64,000 nt of DNA from JAKLIX01 sp964605655 (lineage in GTDB: Bacteria; Bacteroidota; Bacteroidia; Bacteroidales; CAIXZF01), in NCBI GenBank assembly GCA_964605655.1, contig CAZSDK010000011.1, positions 1-64,000 of the forward strand, written 5' to 3'. Made by a program: the position numbers and the translations under genes. The notes beneath the pieces are model-generated. The model ran no database searches. It was not told where the DNA came from and saw only the letters and a list, made by a program, of their open reading frames with translations. Below are positions 23,079 to 32,581 of this stretch, in pieces; the first letter of the stretch is position 1, and every line of letters begins with the position of its first letter.

Positions 23079-24623
23079 ATGTTCACATCATCCGATCTTC
23101 GCCAGATCAAGGATCATGGTGTTTCAATGCATAGTATTGAAGACCAGATCAATAACTTCAAAAAGGGTTTTCCCTTCGTGAAACTTCACCAGGCAGCTGT
23201 GCCCGGGAAAGGAATTTATCTTACTTCGAAGGAGGAAATGGAGCAATATGTTGCGACCTATAGAGAGGGATCGAAGCAGCATTCTGTCATCAAGTTCACA
23301 CCTGCCTCCGGCGCAGCCAGCCGTATGTTTAAAAACCTATTCACCTATCTTGAATGGTCAGAACATCATGATCCGCTGAAAGAAGATTTTATTGAAGAAC
23401 CTGGGAACCAGTCGGTAAGATACTTCCTCGACCACCTTGGGAAGACAGCCTTTTTCGAAGCTTTACGCGAAGCTATGGCAAAAGATGGTCTGAGCCTTGA
23501 GGAATGTCTGACCAAAGGTAATGAAGCGGAAATTATAAGATATGTCATTGAACCTCAGGGACTCAACTACGGTAACCTGCCCAAGGGTCTGATCCTCTTT
23601 CACCGTTATGGGGAAGGACCGCGAACTTCCATTGAGGAACACCTGGCAGAAGGAGTCCGTTACGCCAGGGATGCACAGGAGTTGGTTCATCTTCATTTTA
23701 CCTTGTCACCGGAACATGTCGGACGATTTGAGGAACATCTGAATGCAATCCGGGAAAGGCATGAATCAGGATGGGGTGTGCGCTTCGACATCACCCATAG
23801 CATACAGAAACCTTCTACCGATACAATTGCCGTGGACCTGAATAATGAACCTTTCCGGGAAGAAGATGGAAGACTGGTCTTCAGGCCCGGAGGTCACGGG
23901 GCTCTGATTGAAAACCTCAACGACCTGGAACAGGAGATCATTTTTATCAAGAACATCGATAATGTAGTCCCTGACCACCTTAGGGAAGACACCGTCCTTT
24001 ACAAGGAAATCCTGGGCGGAATGCTGATCCGTCTGCAAAAGGAGGTTTTTCATTCGTTACGACTCCTGGAGTCGAATGTTTCTGCTTCAACAATATCAGA
24101 CATGGTACTGTGGGCACAACAAAAGATCGGACTTGACCTTCCTCCTGACTTCGAAAGAATATCAATTTCAGAACAGAAGGCTGTCCTGTACAGCAAACTC
24201 AACCGTCCTATCAGGGTATGCGGAATGGTAAAAAACGAGGGGGAACCCGGTGGTGGACCTTTCTGGCTGGAATCTGCAGACCAGGGCATCAGCCTTCAGA
24301 TCGTCGAATCTTCGCAGGTCGACCTTCAGGATCCTGAGCAGAAAAAGATCTTCTCCTCAGCCACCCATTTTAATCCGGTAGACCTGGTATGCGGCGTTTA
24401 CGACTACCGGGGAAAGAAATTCAACCTGAAAGATTTTGTAGATCCCAACACCGGGTTTATCACCCAGAAATCGAAAGACGGCAGGCCTCTGAAAGCCCAG
24501 GAACTGCCGGGATTGTGGAATGGAGCCATGGCAGGCTGGATCACGGTCTTTGTTGAGGTCCCCCTGACCACTTTTAATCCCGTAAAGACCGTCAACGATC
24601 TTCTCAGACCTGCTCACCAGTAA
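23079..24623 (+). CDS. DUF4301 family protein
   Basis: The protein matches the Bacteroidota family DUF4301 in its opening (MFTSSDLRQIKDHGVS) and its KFTPASGAASRMFKNL segment, a Ser/Gly/Ala-rich loop resembling a nucleotide- or phosphate-binding site. It is soluble, about 514 residues, without signal peptide. Function is unknown; weak resemblance to sugar-nucleotide transferases is often suggested for such a loop but I cannot support it further. The start at MFTSS is chosen because upstream codons overlap the palindrome at 23029. It converges on the next gene with only 14 bp between stops. Confidence 0.85.
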   Translation: MFTSSDLRQIKDHGVSMHSIEDQINNFKKGFPFVKLHQAAVPGKGIYLTSKEEMEQYVATYREGSKQHSVIKFTPASGAASRMFKNLFTYLEWSEHHDPLKEDFIEEPGNQSVRYFLDHLGKTAFFEALREAMAKDGLSLEECLTKGNEAEIIRYVIEPQGLNYGNLPKGLILFHRYGEGPRTSIEEHLAEGVRYARDAQELVHLHFTLSPEHVGRFEEHLNAIRERHESGWGVRFDITHSIQKPSTDTIAVDLNNEPFREEDGRLVFRPGGHGALIENLNDLEQEIIFIKNIDNVVPDHLREDTVLYKEILGGMLIRLQKEVFHSLRLLESNVSASTISDMVLWAQQKIGLDLPPDFERISISEQKAVLYSKLNRPIRVCGMVKNEGEPGGGPFWLESADQGISLQIVESSQVDLQDPEQKKIFSSATHFNPVDLVCGVYDYRGKKFNLKDFVDPNTGFITQKSKDGRPLKAQELPGLWNGAMAGWITVFVEVPLTTFNPVKTVNDLLRPAHQ

Positions 24624-24637
24624 AGGGGAAAACGAAT

Positions 24638-27376
24638 TTAGGGTGAGGTGCAGCGGCTCTCATCCAGTGGTGCGATCCAGGCATCGCTGAAACCCATGGA
24701 AACCACCTGCTGCAGAGCAGTACGCGCTTCTTCCCTGCTGGAGAAACTGCCAAAAATGAAGCGGGTGATGCCATCCGCTCCCCGGCAGACCTTCACCTCC
24801 TTCAGCTTCCTGAAATACCTGAGTTTCATATCGCCTGCACCCACCTGTACCGTAAACTTCTCCACGGGGGAGGCAGATTCTGCCAGCTGTGCCGGCCCAC
24901 AGCGCTTTTCATCGATATGGGCGATCCAGGCATCATGGTAACCCATTAACCGTAGTTTTTGCTTCAAGGTAACCGCCTCCTGCCGGCTGTTGAACATGCC
25001 AACCGTGATCCGGGCCAGTCTGTCAGGACCATAGCATACCTTTTTGTCGGCGATCTTGTCGAAATAGTTGACCCTCATCCATCCGGCACCTACCTGTAAG
25101 GTATAAGCAGGTAAGCCTCCATCTGAAGTTTTCAAAAAAGGTGGAATGGAAGGCTTTCGGATATCCATGGGTTTTCCCTCTTGTTTGGCATGTTCTTTCA
25201 CGATCGGCTCCTGAAGGTTCTGTTTCTGAACTACCTGTTCCTGAACTACCTGCTTCTGAACTACCTGCTCCTGAACTACCTGCTCCTGAACTACCTGCTC
25301 TTGTTTGGCAGGTTCCTGAACTTTCGTTTCCACTACTGCCTTATTAATGGTTGGCGTTACCGTCTGAGTCGGAATCAGTGAATCCTTTTGAATCGTTTTT
25401 GTAATGACAGACTGGATTTCCTTTTCCACAACAGGTGGCAGGCTATCCTTAATAGTGACCGGTGGTGCCAGTATTGCCTCAGATACGAGGGTATCCTGTT
25501 TCACTTGCTGTGTCGGAGCTTGCCCTGTAATTACGGGAAGCTGTTCAACCATTTCATCCTGCTGCTTCAGGGCAACAGTGGAGTCTGCAGCGGGTGCTAT
25601 GACCTTTGTTACAGTATCTTCAGCTAATTTCTCGTTTTGAGCAAGCTCAGGAATTTCTGGAGATTGCTCATCCATTTCATCCTGCTGCCTCGGGGCAACA
25701 GTGGAGTCTGCAGCGGGTGCCAAGACCTTTGTAACGGTATCTTCGGTTAATATCTCGTTCTGAGCAAGCTCAGTAATCACGGGAGTTTGCTCATCCATTT
25801 CATCCTGTTGCCTTGGGACAGCAGTGGAGTCTGCAGCGGGTGCCATGACCTTTGTAACGGTATCTTCGGTTATTATCTCGTTCTGAGCGAGCTCAGTAAT
25901 CACGGGAGACTGTTCATCCATTTCATCCTGCTGCATCATAACAGCAGTGGTATCGGGAGCGGGAGCGACGACCACTTTCGCAAGAGGCTGGCTCATAACG
26001 AAGGGATTGAAACCGGAAAGAGAATCCCTGAATTGGCAGGCAAGCACACGGTACATATCTCCACCCTCCTCTCTGTTAGAGGACAGAAGAATGAATTTCG
26101 CTTTCGGCATCCACCTGAAATACCTTTCATCTCCCACCGAGTTCAGAGGGTAGCCGACATTCACCGGTTCCGACCAGATATCATTCTTCAAGTCAGACCT
26201 GAACACATCGTATCCACCCATACTGGAATGACCTGAAGAGCTAAACCACAAGGTGTTACCATCGTCCGAGAGCCAGGGTGTATCTTCATCAGAAGCTGTA
26301 TTTATTGAAAAACCAAGGTTCTCAGGCAACGACCAGCTTCCATCAGCCAGGGTTCTGATACGGTAGATATCTTTCCCTCCAAAACCTCCTGGTCTGTCAC
26401 TCACAAATAAGATCTGCGAATGATCGGCACTCATGATAGCATAAGTCTCGTTATTGGGTGAGTTGAAATTCAGGTCATCGAGGGGTTCTGACCAGCTACT
26501 GGCCTCCTCCTTCGAATAATAAATATTATAAGGACCTTTACGGTTCGAGGCAAAAAGAAGGTACTTTCCATCTTCAGAAATAGAATTGAAGATATCATCG
26601 TAAGGACTCTTCAACTGTGGATCAACCATACCAGCCTTCTGCCAGGGTTCATTCTCCTTAAATATCTCATAAATATCACAATTCGCTTTGATACTGTCCT
26701 TCATCCTTATCGCGGAATAGTATACATGCATAAGGTCTGAGGTCATTTGTGCCCCAAAGGCCGAATACACCTCCTTATTGATCTCAGGGACCGGGATCCA
26801 GTCAACCTTTACCGGTTCTGTCATCAGTTGTGCTGCATAATCCGACTGACTGATGGCGTTGTTCACCTCCTGAAGCACCTCAAAATTCCTTTCTTTAATG
26901 AGTCTCCCGTTGCTGGTGACCAGGAAAGCCCTGAACTTTTCCAGGTTGGCTTTAGATTCCTCTAACTGGCCGGTGAGGTGATAACATAACCCGAGATAGT
27001 AAAAGGCATACACGGGCGCTCTTCTCTCCCTGCTTGAGTTATCATGATACTCCGCCACCGTGCTTCCAACCGCATCCTGAAGGTAAGGAAGCGCTTTCAT
27101 CCTTTCTGCCGGCAATTGGTAATAACAATAGCCTATCAGAAAATTGAGGTTACAGTTACCGGGGTCCTTTACGATGAGCCCCAGCAGAATATCCAAGGCA
27201 TCACGGTACTGCTCATCGTTGATATACTCTTTTGCCTTCCTGAATCCGGACTTAAAACCATCATCTTCCTGAATCCCACTGTATATCGTTCTATCCTGAC
27301 CGGGTGGAAAAATGGCTTCCACCGGTATCATAGGATACACGAGAAACAGTATCAACAAGCAGAAGAGTTTACGCAT
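24638..27376 (-). CDS. TPR/PD40 beta-propeller protein with two C-terminal SPOR domains
   Basis: The order is: signal peptide (MRKLFCLLILFLVYPMIPVEA), TPR helices (about 40-190), a WD40-like PD40 propeller (about 200-445, with LLFASNRKGPYNIYYS and ILFVSDRPGGFGGKDIYR), a 41-residue repeat present in four imperfect copies (about 465-630, DNA period 123 bp), a Gln/Val-rich pentapeptide tract around QEQVV, and two SPOR domains (YTLQVGAGWMRV and FTVQVGAGDMKL). SPOR domains bind denuded peptidoglycan glycan, so an envelope-anchored periplasmic role is likely. The PD40 part resembles PorE-type proteins but the OmpA domain is absent. It is last in a minus-strand cluster with a hybrid kinase. Confidence 0.85.
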   Translation of the reverse strand: MRKLFCLLILFLVYPMIPVEAIFPPGQDRTIYSGIQEDDGFKSGFRKAKEYINDEQYRDALDILLGLIVKDPGNCNLNFLIGYCYYQLPAERMKALPYLQDAVGSTVAEYHDNSSRERRAPVYAFYYLGLCYHLTGQLEESKANLEKFRAFLVTSNGRLIKERNFEVLQEVNNAISQSDYAAQLMTEPVKVDWIPVPEINKEVYSAFGAQMTSDLMHVYYSAIRMKDSIKANCDIYEIFKENEPWQKAGMVDPQLKSPYDDIFNSISEDGKYLLFASNRKGPYNIYYSKEEASSWSEPLDDLNFNSPNNETYAIMSADHSQILFVSDRPGGFGGKDIYRIRTLADGSWSLPENLGFSINTASDEDTPWLSDDGNTLWFSSSGHSSMGGYDVFRSDLKNDIWSEPVNVGYPLNSVGDERYFRWMPKAKFILLSSNREEGGDMYRVLACQFRDSLSGFNPFVMSQPLAKVVVAPAPDTTAVMMQQDEMDEQSPVITELAQNEIITEDTVTKVMAPAADSTAVPRQQDEMDEQTPVITELAQNEILTEDTVTKVLAPAADSTVAPRQQDEMDEQSPEIPELAQNEKLAEDTVTKVIAPAADSTVALKQQDEMVEQLPVITGQAPTQQVKQDTLVSEAILAPPVTIKDSLPPVVEKEIQSVITKTIQKDSLIPTQTVTPTINKAVVETKVQEPAKQEQVVQEQVVQEQVVQKQVVQEQVVQKQNLQEPIVKEHAKQEGKPMDIRKPSIPPFLKTSDGGLPAYTLQVGAGWMRVNYFDKIADKKVCYGPDRLARITVGMFNSRQEAVTLKQKLRLMGYHDAWIAHIDEKRCGPAQLAESASPVEKFTVQVGAGDMKLRYFRKLKEVKVCRGADGITRFIFGSFSSREEARTALQQVVSMGFSDAWIAPLDESRCTSP
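25221..25312 (-). repeat. In-gene 15-bp repeats encoding a Gln/Val pentapeptide tract
   Basis: The plus strand shows CTGAACTACCTG recurring every 15 bp. On the coding strand this gives tandem QVVQE/QVVQK pentapeptides, probably an extended spacer between propeller and SPOR domains. Confidence 0.85.
25500..25980 (-). repeat. In-gene 123-bp tandem repeats (41-residue unit)
   Basis: Matching TCCATTTCATCCTG segments begin at 25671, 25794 and 25917, exactly 123 bp apart, with a more divergent fourth copy toward 25550. They encode copies of QQDEMDEQ...TVTKV...AADST inside the SPOR protein. Confidence 0.9.
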
Positions 27377-27459
27377 TCAATAATTACTTTAAATCGTACA
27401 TTGCACTGATTACCTGCCATACCGGATTAGAGGGTCAGCAAATAAGCGAAATTACTGAT

Positions 27460-30330
27460 TTATATGGATGGTGTAAGTGTATTCATGAGTTTAATAAATG
27501 CATCCATTGAGAAAGGTTTCACAAGATACCCGTTCATCCCGGCATTCAGGCACTTATCCCTGTTCTCTGCAGTGGCATCGGCAGTCAGCGCAACAATCAG
27601 CAGCGATTTTGTCCGGCTGGTATCCCTCTCCCATTGCCGGATGATACGTGTGGCTTCCAGACCATCCATGTCAGGCATCTGAACATCCATCAACACCAGG
27701 TCAAAATCACCATCCCTGATCATGTCGAGGGCAATCTTACCGTTAATGGCTACCTCAATGACCGGATGGAACTTCTGTAACATCAGGACCATGACCCGCT
27801 GATTAACTTCATTATCCTCCACAAGAAGAATTTGTAGAGGATGATCCATTTTGACCCACCATTCTTCTTCAATATCAACCTTAGGAGCGTCCTGTGCCAG
27901 ATCAGGAAATATCTGCACCATTTTCCCTGCCAGTTGTCCGGGATGTACCGGTTTGCTGATATAACCCGCAAATTCATGATCTTCAAGTTGTTTCTGCGTG
28001 ACCAGGTCAGGACGGCTGGTCACCAGCATCAGTTTCACCTGGGCATCATTTCCTTGCGCTTTAAAACGTGAAGCAAATTCAAAAACATCCATCCTGATAT
28101 TCTGGTGGTCAAGCAGAACCAGGTCAATTTTTTCATGAAGTGGTTGAAAAGCCTTTAAAAGCCGCAAGCCCTCCTCTCCAGTCTCTGCTTCCTGAACTTT
28201 GCAACTCCAGTTCTCCAAATACTTCTTTAAAATGATCCGGCCACTGGTGGATTCATCAATGACAAGAACTTTCTTGTTACTAAGATTTAAAACAACAGAA
28301 GGTTCCTCTGAGGTGGTCGAATCAAAAGTAAGAGGCAAGGTGAAAAAGAAGGCAGAACCATTGCCGGGATTGCTGGTAACTTCTATTTTACCTCCCATAA
28401 TCTCCACCAGGCGGGAACTGATGACCAGTCCCAGACCGGCACCGGTGTAACGCCTTGTCACTGAAGGATCCACCTGTGAGAAAGGAAGGAACAGTTTTGT
28501 CAGGTCGTCAGCTGAAATACCAATTCCGCTGTCCTGGATCAGGATTTTCACCCATTGAGTAGCATTCTCCCTGGAAACCAATTCGGCCATCATGCTGACC
28601 TCTCCTTTCTCAGTGAATTTGATGGCGTTATCACATAAATTCATCAGAATCTGGCGTAGCCGCAGTGAATCTCCATTGACCAACGAGGATATCCTGGCAT
28701 CAAAAAATGCTTCCATCAGCAAACCTTTATCCTCCGCCTTCACGGTGTAATGATCCACCAGGTCGTGGAACATTTCCTGAAGGTTAAACGGCCGGTTCTC
28801 AAGCACCAGAGTGCCCGATTCCATGAGTGAAAAGTCGAGCACATTGTTGATGACCGACAATAACTTGTCGGATGAATTGATGATTACATCGGAATATTCT
28901 GTCTGCTTGGCATCCAGTCCCGATGCTTTCAGTACCTCCGCCATACCCATGATCCCATTCATCGGCGTGCGGATCTCATGCGACATATTCGATAAAAAGA
29001 CGCTCTTGGCCTTGTTGGCCCTGTCGGCAATATCTCTTTGTATCTTCAACTGGCGGTTGGATTTGATCTTCAGCTGGAGTGAATACACCACCAGGCTCAC
29101 CAGCATGGCCAGTACTATACAACCGATGACAAAGATGTTGGAAATCACTTTCTGTCTATTGAGTTCCAGTGTCTGAAGTCTCGCTTTGTCCTTTAAAATC
29201 TCTATTTCGCTCTCCTTTTTCGCAGTCTCATATTTCGTCTGCATTTCAACCACTTGTTTTGAGTGGAGTTGTGTGCTCAGCGAATCATTGACCGACTGAT
29301 AGAGTTTCAGGAATTTATAGGCATCGCGGTAGTTCCCCATCCTGCCATAGGTATTATGGATAGCTTCATAAGCTGCACGCAAGGTCTCATAAAGGTGGTT
29401 CTCCCTGGAAATGGTCACGGCTCTGAAAAAGTAACCCAGGGCTTTATTGTATTCACCCAGGAACACGTAGGTATTCCCTGTAAAGTTCAGCGTGACCGGG
29501 TCAATACTTCCTAGTTCCTCAGATATCCTGAGCGATTGAAGAAAGTACCCCAGGGCCTGTTGGTAATTGTTCGACTCATAGTACAAACTGCCTATATTGT
29601 TCAGTGCCATAGCCTGGCCCACTTTGTCATTGATCGACTTGCAATAAGTCAGGAATTCCCTGAAAGCCTTCAGCGAAAGCTCAGGTTTTCCCATCACGCT
29701 GTAGATCATTCCAATATTGTTGACCATGGCGTTCATGTTCTCCAGGTCGTGAAGGTTTTTAAATATACTGAGGGCCTTCTGGTAATGATCGAGGGCTTTT
29801 TGTGGCTGGTCCAGATAATAGTATATGTTCCCTATATTGTTGTAGGATTTGCCGATTCCAGTCGAGTCCTTTATGGTCAGGTTGATCGTCAAAGCCTCCA
29901 TATAAAGCTCCAACGATTTTTCAAACTTGCTCTTCCCTTCATAGGCAGCACCCAGGTTTGTATAAGCTGCAACAATGCCCTTCAGGTCATTGGAATTCTT
30001 GGCCAGGATCAGGCTGGTATCATAATACTTGATGGATTTACCATAGTCTTTATAATTGTAAAAAACATTGCCAATGTTGATCAGAGATTGGGCAGTACGT
30101 TTCGGGTCGTTGCTGCTCCTTGAGGATTCAAGAGCTTGTTTGGCAAAAGCGAGCGACCGTGGTATATCGAGTCCCGAATAGTATTGAGAGAGTTTGTTCC
30201 ATGCATCAATGCGCTCAGGCAACTTCATCTGCAATAACTTACCTTCCAGGCTGTCTGCATTGAAGTTTACCGGGAACAAGGGTGTCACTTTACAGAGAAC
30301 AAAGAGAAAGAGAAGTATAAAGTACTTCAT
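27460..30330 (-). CDS. TPR-containing hybrid histidine kinase with two receiver domains
   Basis: The order is: signal peptide (MKYFILLFLFVLCKV), eight or so TPRs in the periplasm (about 40-360, for example GKSYNNIGNIYYYLDQPQKALDHYQKAL), a coiled coil, a membrane helix (VIGCIVLAMLVSLVVYSL), HisKA with FLSNMSHEIRTPMNG (phospho-His), HATPase_c with NLCDNAIKFTEKG and GAGLGLVIS, a first receiver (VLVIDES, LVLLDHQ, SKPVHP) and a second receiver (LLVEDNE, LVLMDVQMPDMDG, VKPFS). The phosphorelay and ATP-binding motifs are intact. The start at MKYF is chosen because it exposes the signal peptide; ATG at 30378 is an alternative. There is no DNA-binding output, so a partner regulator elsewhere is expected. 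Confidence 0.9.
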   Translation of the reverse strand: MKYFILLFLFVLCKVTPLFPVNFNADSLEGKLLQMKLPERIDAWNKLSQYYSGLDIPRSLAFAKQALESSRSSNDPKRTAQSLINIGNVFYNYKDYGKSIKYYDTSLILAKNSNDLKGIVAAYTNLGAAYEGKSKFEKSLELYMEALTINLTIKDSTGIGKSYNNIGNIYYYLDQPQKALDHYQKALSIFKNLHDLENMNAMVNNIGMIYSVMGKPELSLKAFREFLTYCKSINDKVGQAMALNNIGSLYYESNNYQQALGYFLQSLRISEELGSIDPVTLNFTGNTYVFLGEYNKALGYFFRAVTISRENHLYETLRAAYEAIHNTYGRMGNYRDAYKFLKLYQSVNDSLSTQLHSKQVVEMQTKYETAKKESEIEILKDKARLQTLELNRQKVISNIFVIGCIVLAMLVSLVVYSLQLKIKSNRQLKIQRDIADRANKAKSVFLSNMSHEIRTPMNGIMGMAEVLKASGLDAKQTEYSDVIINSSDKLLSVINNVLDFSLMESGTLVLENRPFNLQEMFHDLVDHYTVKAEDKGLLMEAFFDARISSLVNGDSLRLRQILMNLCDNAIKFTEKGEVSMMAELVSRENATQWVKILIQDSGIGISADDLTKLFLPFSQVDPSVTRRYTGAGLGLVISSRLVEIMGGKIEVTSNPGNGSAFFFTLPLTFDSTTSEEPSVVLNLSNKKVLVIDESTSGRIILKKYLENWSCKVQEAETGEEGLRLLKAFQPLHEKIDLVLLDHQNIRMDVFEFASRFKAQGNDAQVKLMLVTSRPDLVTQKQLEDHEFAGYISKPVHPGQLAGKMVQIFPDLAQDAPKVDIEEEWWVKMDHPLQILLVEDNEVNQRVMVLMLQKFHPVIEVAINGKIALDMIRDGDFDLVLMDVQMPDMDGLEATRIIRQWERDTSRTKSLLIVALTADATAENRDKCLNAGMNGYLVKPFSMDAFIKLMNTLTPSI

Positions 30331-30382
30331 TGTCATGATATTATGCCATAATCTCCTGCCTCTTATCAATATTTCCATGATC

Positions 30383-31774
30383 TTAATATTTCAAAGTTTT
30401 TGGAACCAACTTCAGTCTGGGTTTCTCCTGATTACTTTCTTTATCTTTTCTTTCATTCGGTTTAGGGGCTGTGTCGGAGTCATTCATCGCACTGATTGAA
30501 AATACGGATTTATCTTTCCGGCTTCTAGACACCAGGTGATCTGGTCTACCGGAGGTTGATTTCCTGTAAAAAACATCGTCGCCGGTGGTATTCACGGGAT
30601 ATCCGGCGTTTTTTGGATCGGACCAGGTATTGCCTGTTTGTTGGATGGAATAGTAAACATCATATCCGCCAATCCCGTCTCTCCCATTGGTGCTGAAATA
30701 GAGTCTTTTAGTTTCAGGGTCAAAGAAGGGGGTCTCTTCATCGCCCGGGGTATTCACTTTTATCCCCAGGTTTTGCGGTGAAGACCATAAACCCTGCTCT
30801 CCTTTTGTGGAAGAATAGAGGTCCCAGCCTCCCATTCCGCCTTTACGGTCGCTGCTGAAAACGATCCACTTGCCATCTTCGCTCATCCATCCGGCTAATT
30901 CAGATGATTTATCATTGATGGTCATACCCAGGGGTTCCGGCTCCTTCCACTGCGATTTTCCTGTTCGTTCCGTAAGATAAAGATCGAAATTACCACCTCT
31001 GTCGGAACTGAACAGGATGCGATTACCGTCGGCAGAGACCCAACAGATATTATCATCAGCATCGCTGTTAATAAAGGGCATCCTGACCGGCCTGCTCCAG
31101 ATCCCGTCGGTGTTATACATATAAAAAATATCACTGTTTCCGTTGGGTTCTGAAATCCCTTGTCTTCTTCTCGAGAAGTACAAACAATTTCCTTTCTCAC
31201 ATAGATAAGCGCCAAAGTCCATATAAGAAATGACGTTGGTAAAGGGAATCTCTGTCAGAGTAACTTTTAGCGGACTGTTCAACAGTACTTTAGCAAATGA
31301 ACATGCATCGATTTTTCGGCTTAGCTGATCCACCTCGGCTTTTTCCTTTTTAACATCCAGGTAGTTTTTATAGAGTTTGTACAAGTTGGCAGCATCATCA
31401 AAACGATAATCATCATAATACAAGTCCCCCAATATTTGAAATGATCGTAAGGGGGCTTTTCTTTCCTTTAAAGTATTGGAATAGTCAGAGGACGTGCTTT
31501 TAACGGCTTTCTCCAGCAGAGGCTGGGCTTCCATGGGATGATCGCTCACCATCCAGATACAGTGACCGGCCAGAAAGTTCAGGTTGGCATTTTCAGGATC
31601 CATCTGAAGCAATGCTTCAAATCCTGAAAGGGCTTCCTTATATTGTTCTTTCTCATAATAGGACTTTGCCAGATCAAAAGCCTCGCTGGAGGTCTTTGAC
31701 TGTGTGGTAGGCAAAGGCTGGGAATAAACGAATGACGTCTCGAGGATCAAGCAAATAACAATCCTCAAAGACAT
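30383..31774 (-). CDS. TPR/PD40 beta-propeller envelope protein
   Basis: A signal peptide (MSLRIVICLILETSFVYS) precedes TPR helices (AFDLAKSYYEKEQYKEALSG) and a PD40 propeller with repeated ILFSSDRGGNFDLYL, WIVFSSDRKGGMGGWDLY and LYFSTNGRDGIGGYDVYY blades. The Lys/Glu-rich C-terminus is short, without OmpA or SPOR domain. It shares the TPR-propeller layout of the protein at 24638-27376 and lies immediately upstream of the hybrid kinase in the same direction, about 50 bp away. This suggests a signalling operon with envelope sensors; inference. The ATG at 31774 is preferred over a TTG at 31822. Confidence 0.82.
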   Translation of the reverse strand: MSLRIVICLILETSFVYSQPLPTTQSKTSSEAFDLAKSYYEKEQYKEALSGFEALLQMDPENANLNFLAGHCIWMVSDHPMEAQPLLEKAVKSTSSDYSNTLKERKAPLRSFQILGDLYYDDYRFDDAANLYKLYKNYLDVKKEKAEVDQLSRKIDACSFAKVLLNSPLKVTLTEIPFTNVISYMDFGAYLCEKGNCLYFSRRRQGISEPNGNSDIFYMYNTDGIWSRPVRMPFINSDADDNICWVSADGNRILFSSDRGGNFDLYLTERTGKSQWKEPEPLGMTINDKSSELAGWMSEDGKWIVFSSDRKGGMGGWDLYSSTKGEQGLWSSPQNLGIKVNTPGDEETPFFDPETKRLYFSTNGRDGIGGYDVYYSIQQTGNTWSDPKNAGYPVNTTGDDVFYRKSTSGRPDHLVSRSRKDKSVFSISAMNDSDTAPKPNERKDKESNQEKPRLKLVPKTLKY

Positions 31775-31911
31775 CCTCAACACAGTGTAACCGTTGTATA
31801 TCTTCTTTCGTGGTTTAGGCAAGGATCCTGATTTCTATAAATCCAAGAAAGCACTAAAATACAAAAGAAAACCAAGTCTTATCAAATGATAGGCTTATAA
31901 TGCAGAAATTC

Positions 31912-32547
31912 TCAATGATTTCTTTTCCTGAGCAGGAACTTGTTCTCTTCCCCGAAGAGTAGCCTCCTTATGTTCTTGAGATGGGTAAGGGGGATGAATA
32001 CCGCTACCATCATGGAAAAAATCAGCAGCGGTTGTTCTCTCACGTGAAAGACAAAGAAAACGATGAATGGAAAGGTGATGGCAGCACTGATGGATGCAAG
32101 AGATACGTATTGGGAAAGAAGAAAGATCAGGACAAAGACTCCCAGGGCCACCAGTAAAGAACCCGGAAGCAGGGCCAGGATAATGCCTACCAGTGTAGCC
32201 ACTCCTTTCCCGCCTCTGAAACCAACATATACGGGGAACACATGGCCCAGCGTGGTAAAGGCAGCCAGGACGATCTTGTACCAGATGTAATGTTCGGTGC
32301 TCAGGTTGTCGCCGGCAAACAGGAAAGCCATCTGGACAGCACCAAATCCTTTCAGAATGTCGAGCACAAGGACAGGGATGCCTGCCTTCACACCCAAAAC
32401 CCTCATGGTATTGGTGGCTCCGGCATTACCGCTTCCCTTTTTCCTTACATCAATCCCGTAGAAATACCTACCTATCCATACAGAGGAAGGTATGGAACCG
32501 ATCAGATAGGCTAAAATACAGCCTGAAATACAGCTAATAAATAACAC
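31912..32547 (-). CDS. plsY: Glycerol-3-phosphate 1-O-acyltransferase PlsY
   Basis: PlsY transfers the acyl group from acyl-phosphate to glycerol-3-phosphate, the first step of phospholipid synthesis, in the inner membrane. Family motifs are present: AYLIGSIPSSVWIGR, GSGNAGATNTMRVLG and GFRGGKGVATLVG, with several membrane helices and the usual length of about 211 residues. The start codon appears to be GTG. The gene stands between the unknown envelope genes and the large 1498-residue gene. Confidence 0.95.
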   Translation of the reverse strand: MLFISCISGCILAYLIGSIPSSVWIGRYFYGIDVRKKGSGNAGATNTMRVLGVKAGIPVLVLDILKGFGAVQMAFLFAGDNLSTEHYIWYKIVLAAFTTLGHVFPVYVGFRGGKGVATLVGIILALLPGSLLVALGVFVLIFLLSQYVSLASISAAITFPFIVFFVFHVREQPLLIFSMMVAVFIPLTHLKNIRRLLFGEENKFLLRKRNH

Positions 32548-32569
32548 TTAACAGTATCGCTTTGAGGTG

Positions 32570-32577
32570 CAAAGTTA
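32570..32577 (-). promoter_or_regulatory. Possible -7 box (TAACTTTG) for plsY
   Basis: On the minus strand this matches TAnnTTTG, 22 bp before the plsY start, in the 34-bp gap after the upstream gene. Confidence 0.4.
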
Positions 32578-32581
32578 CAAA

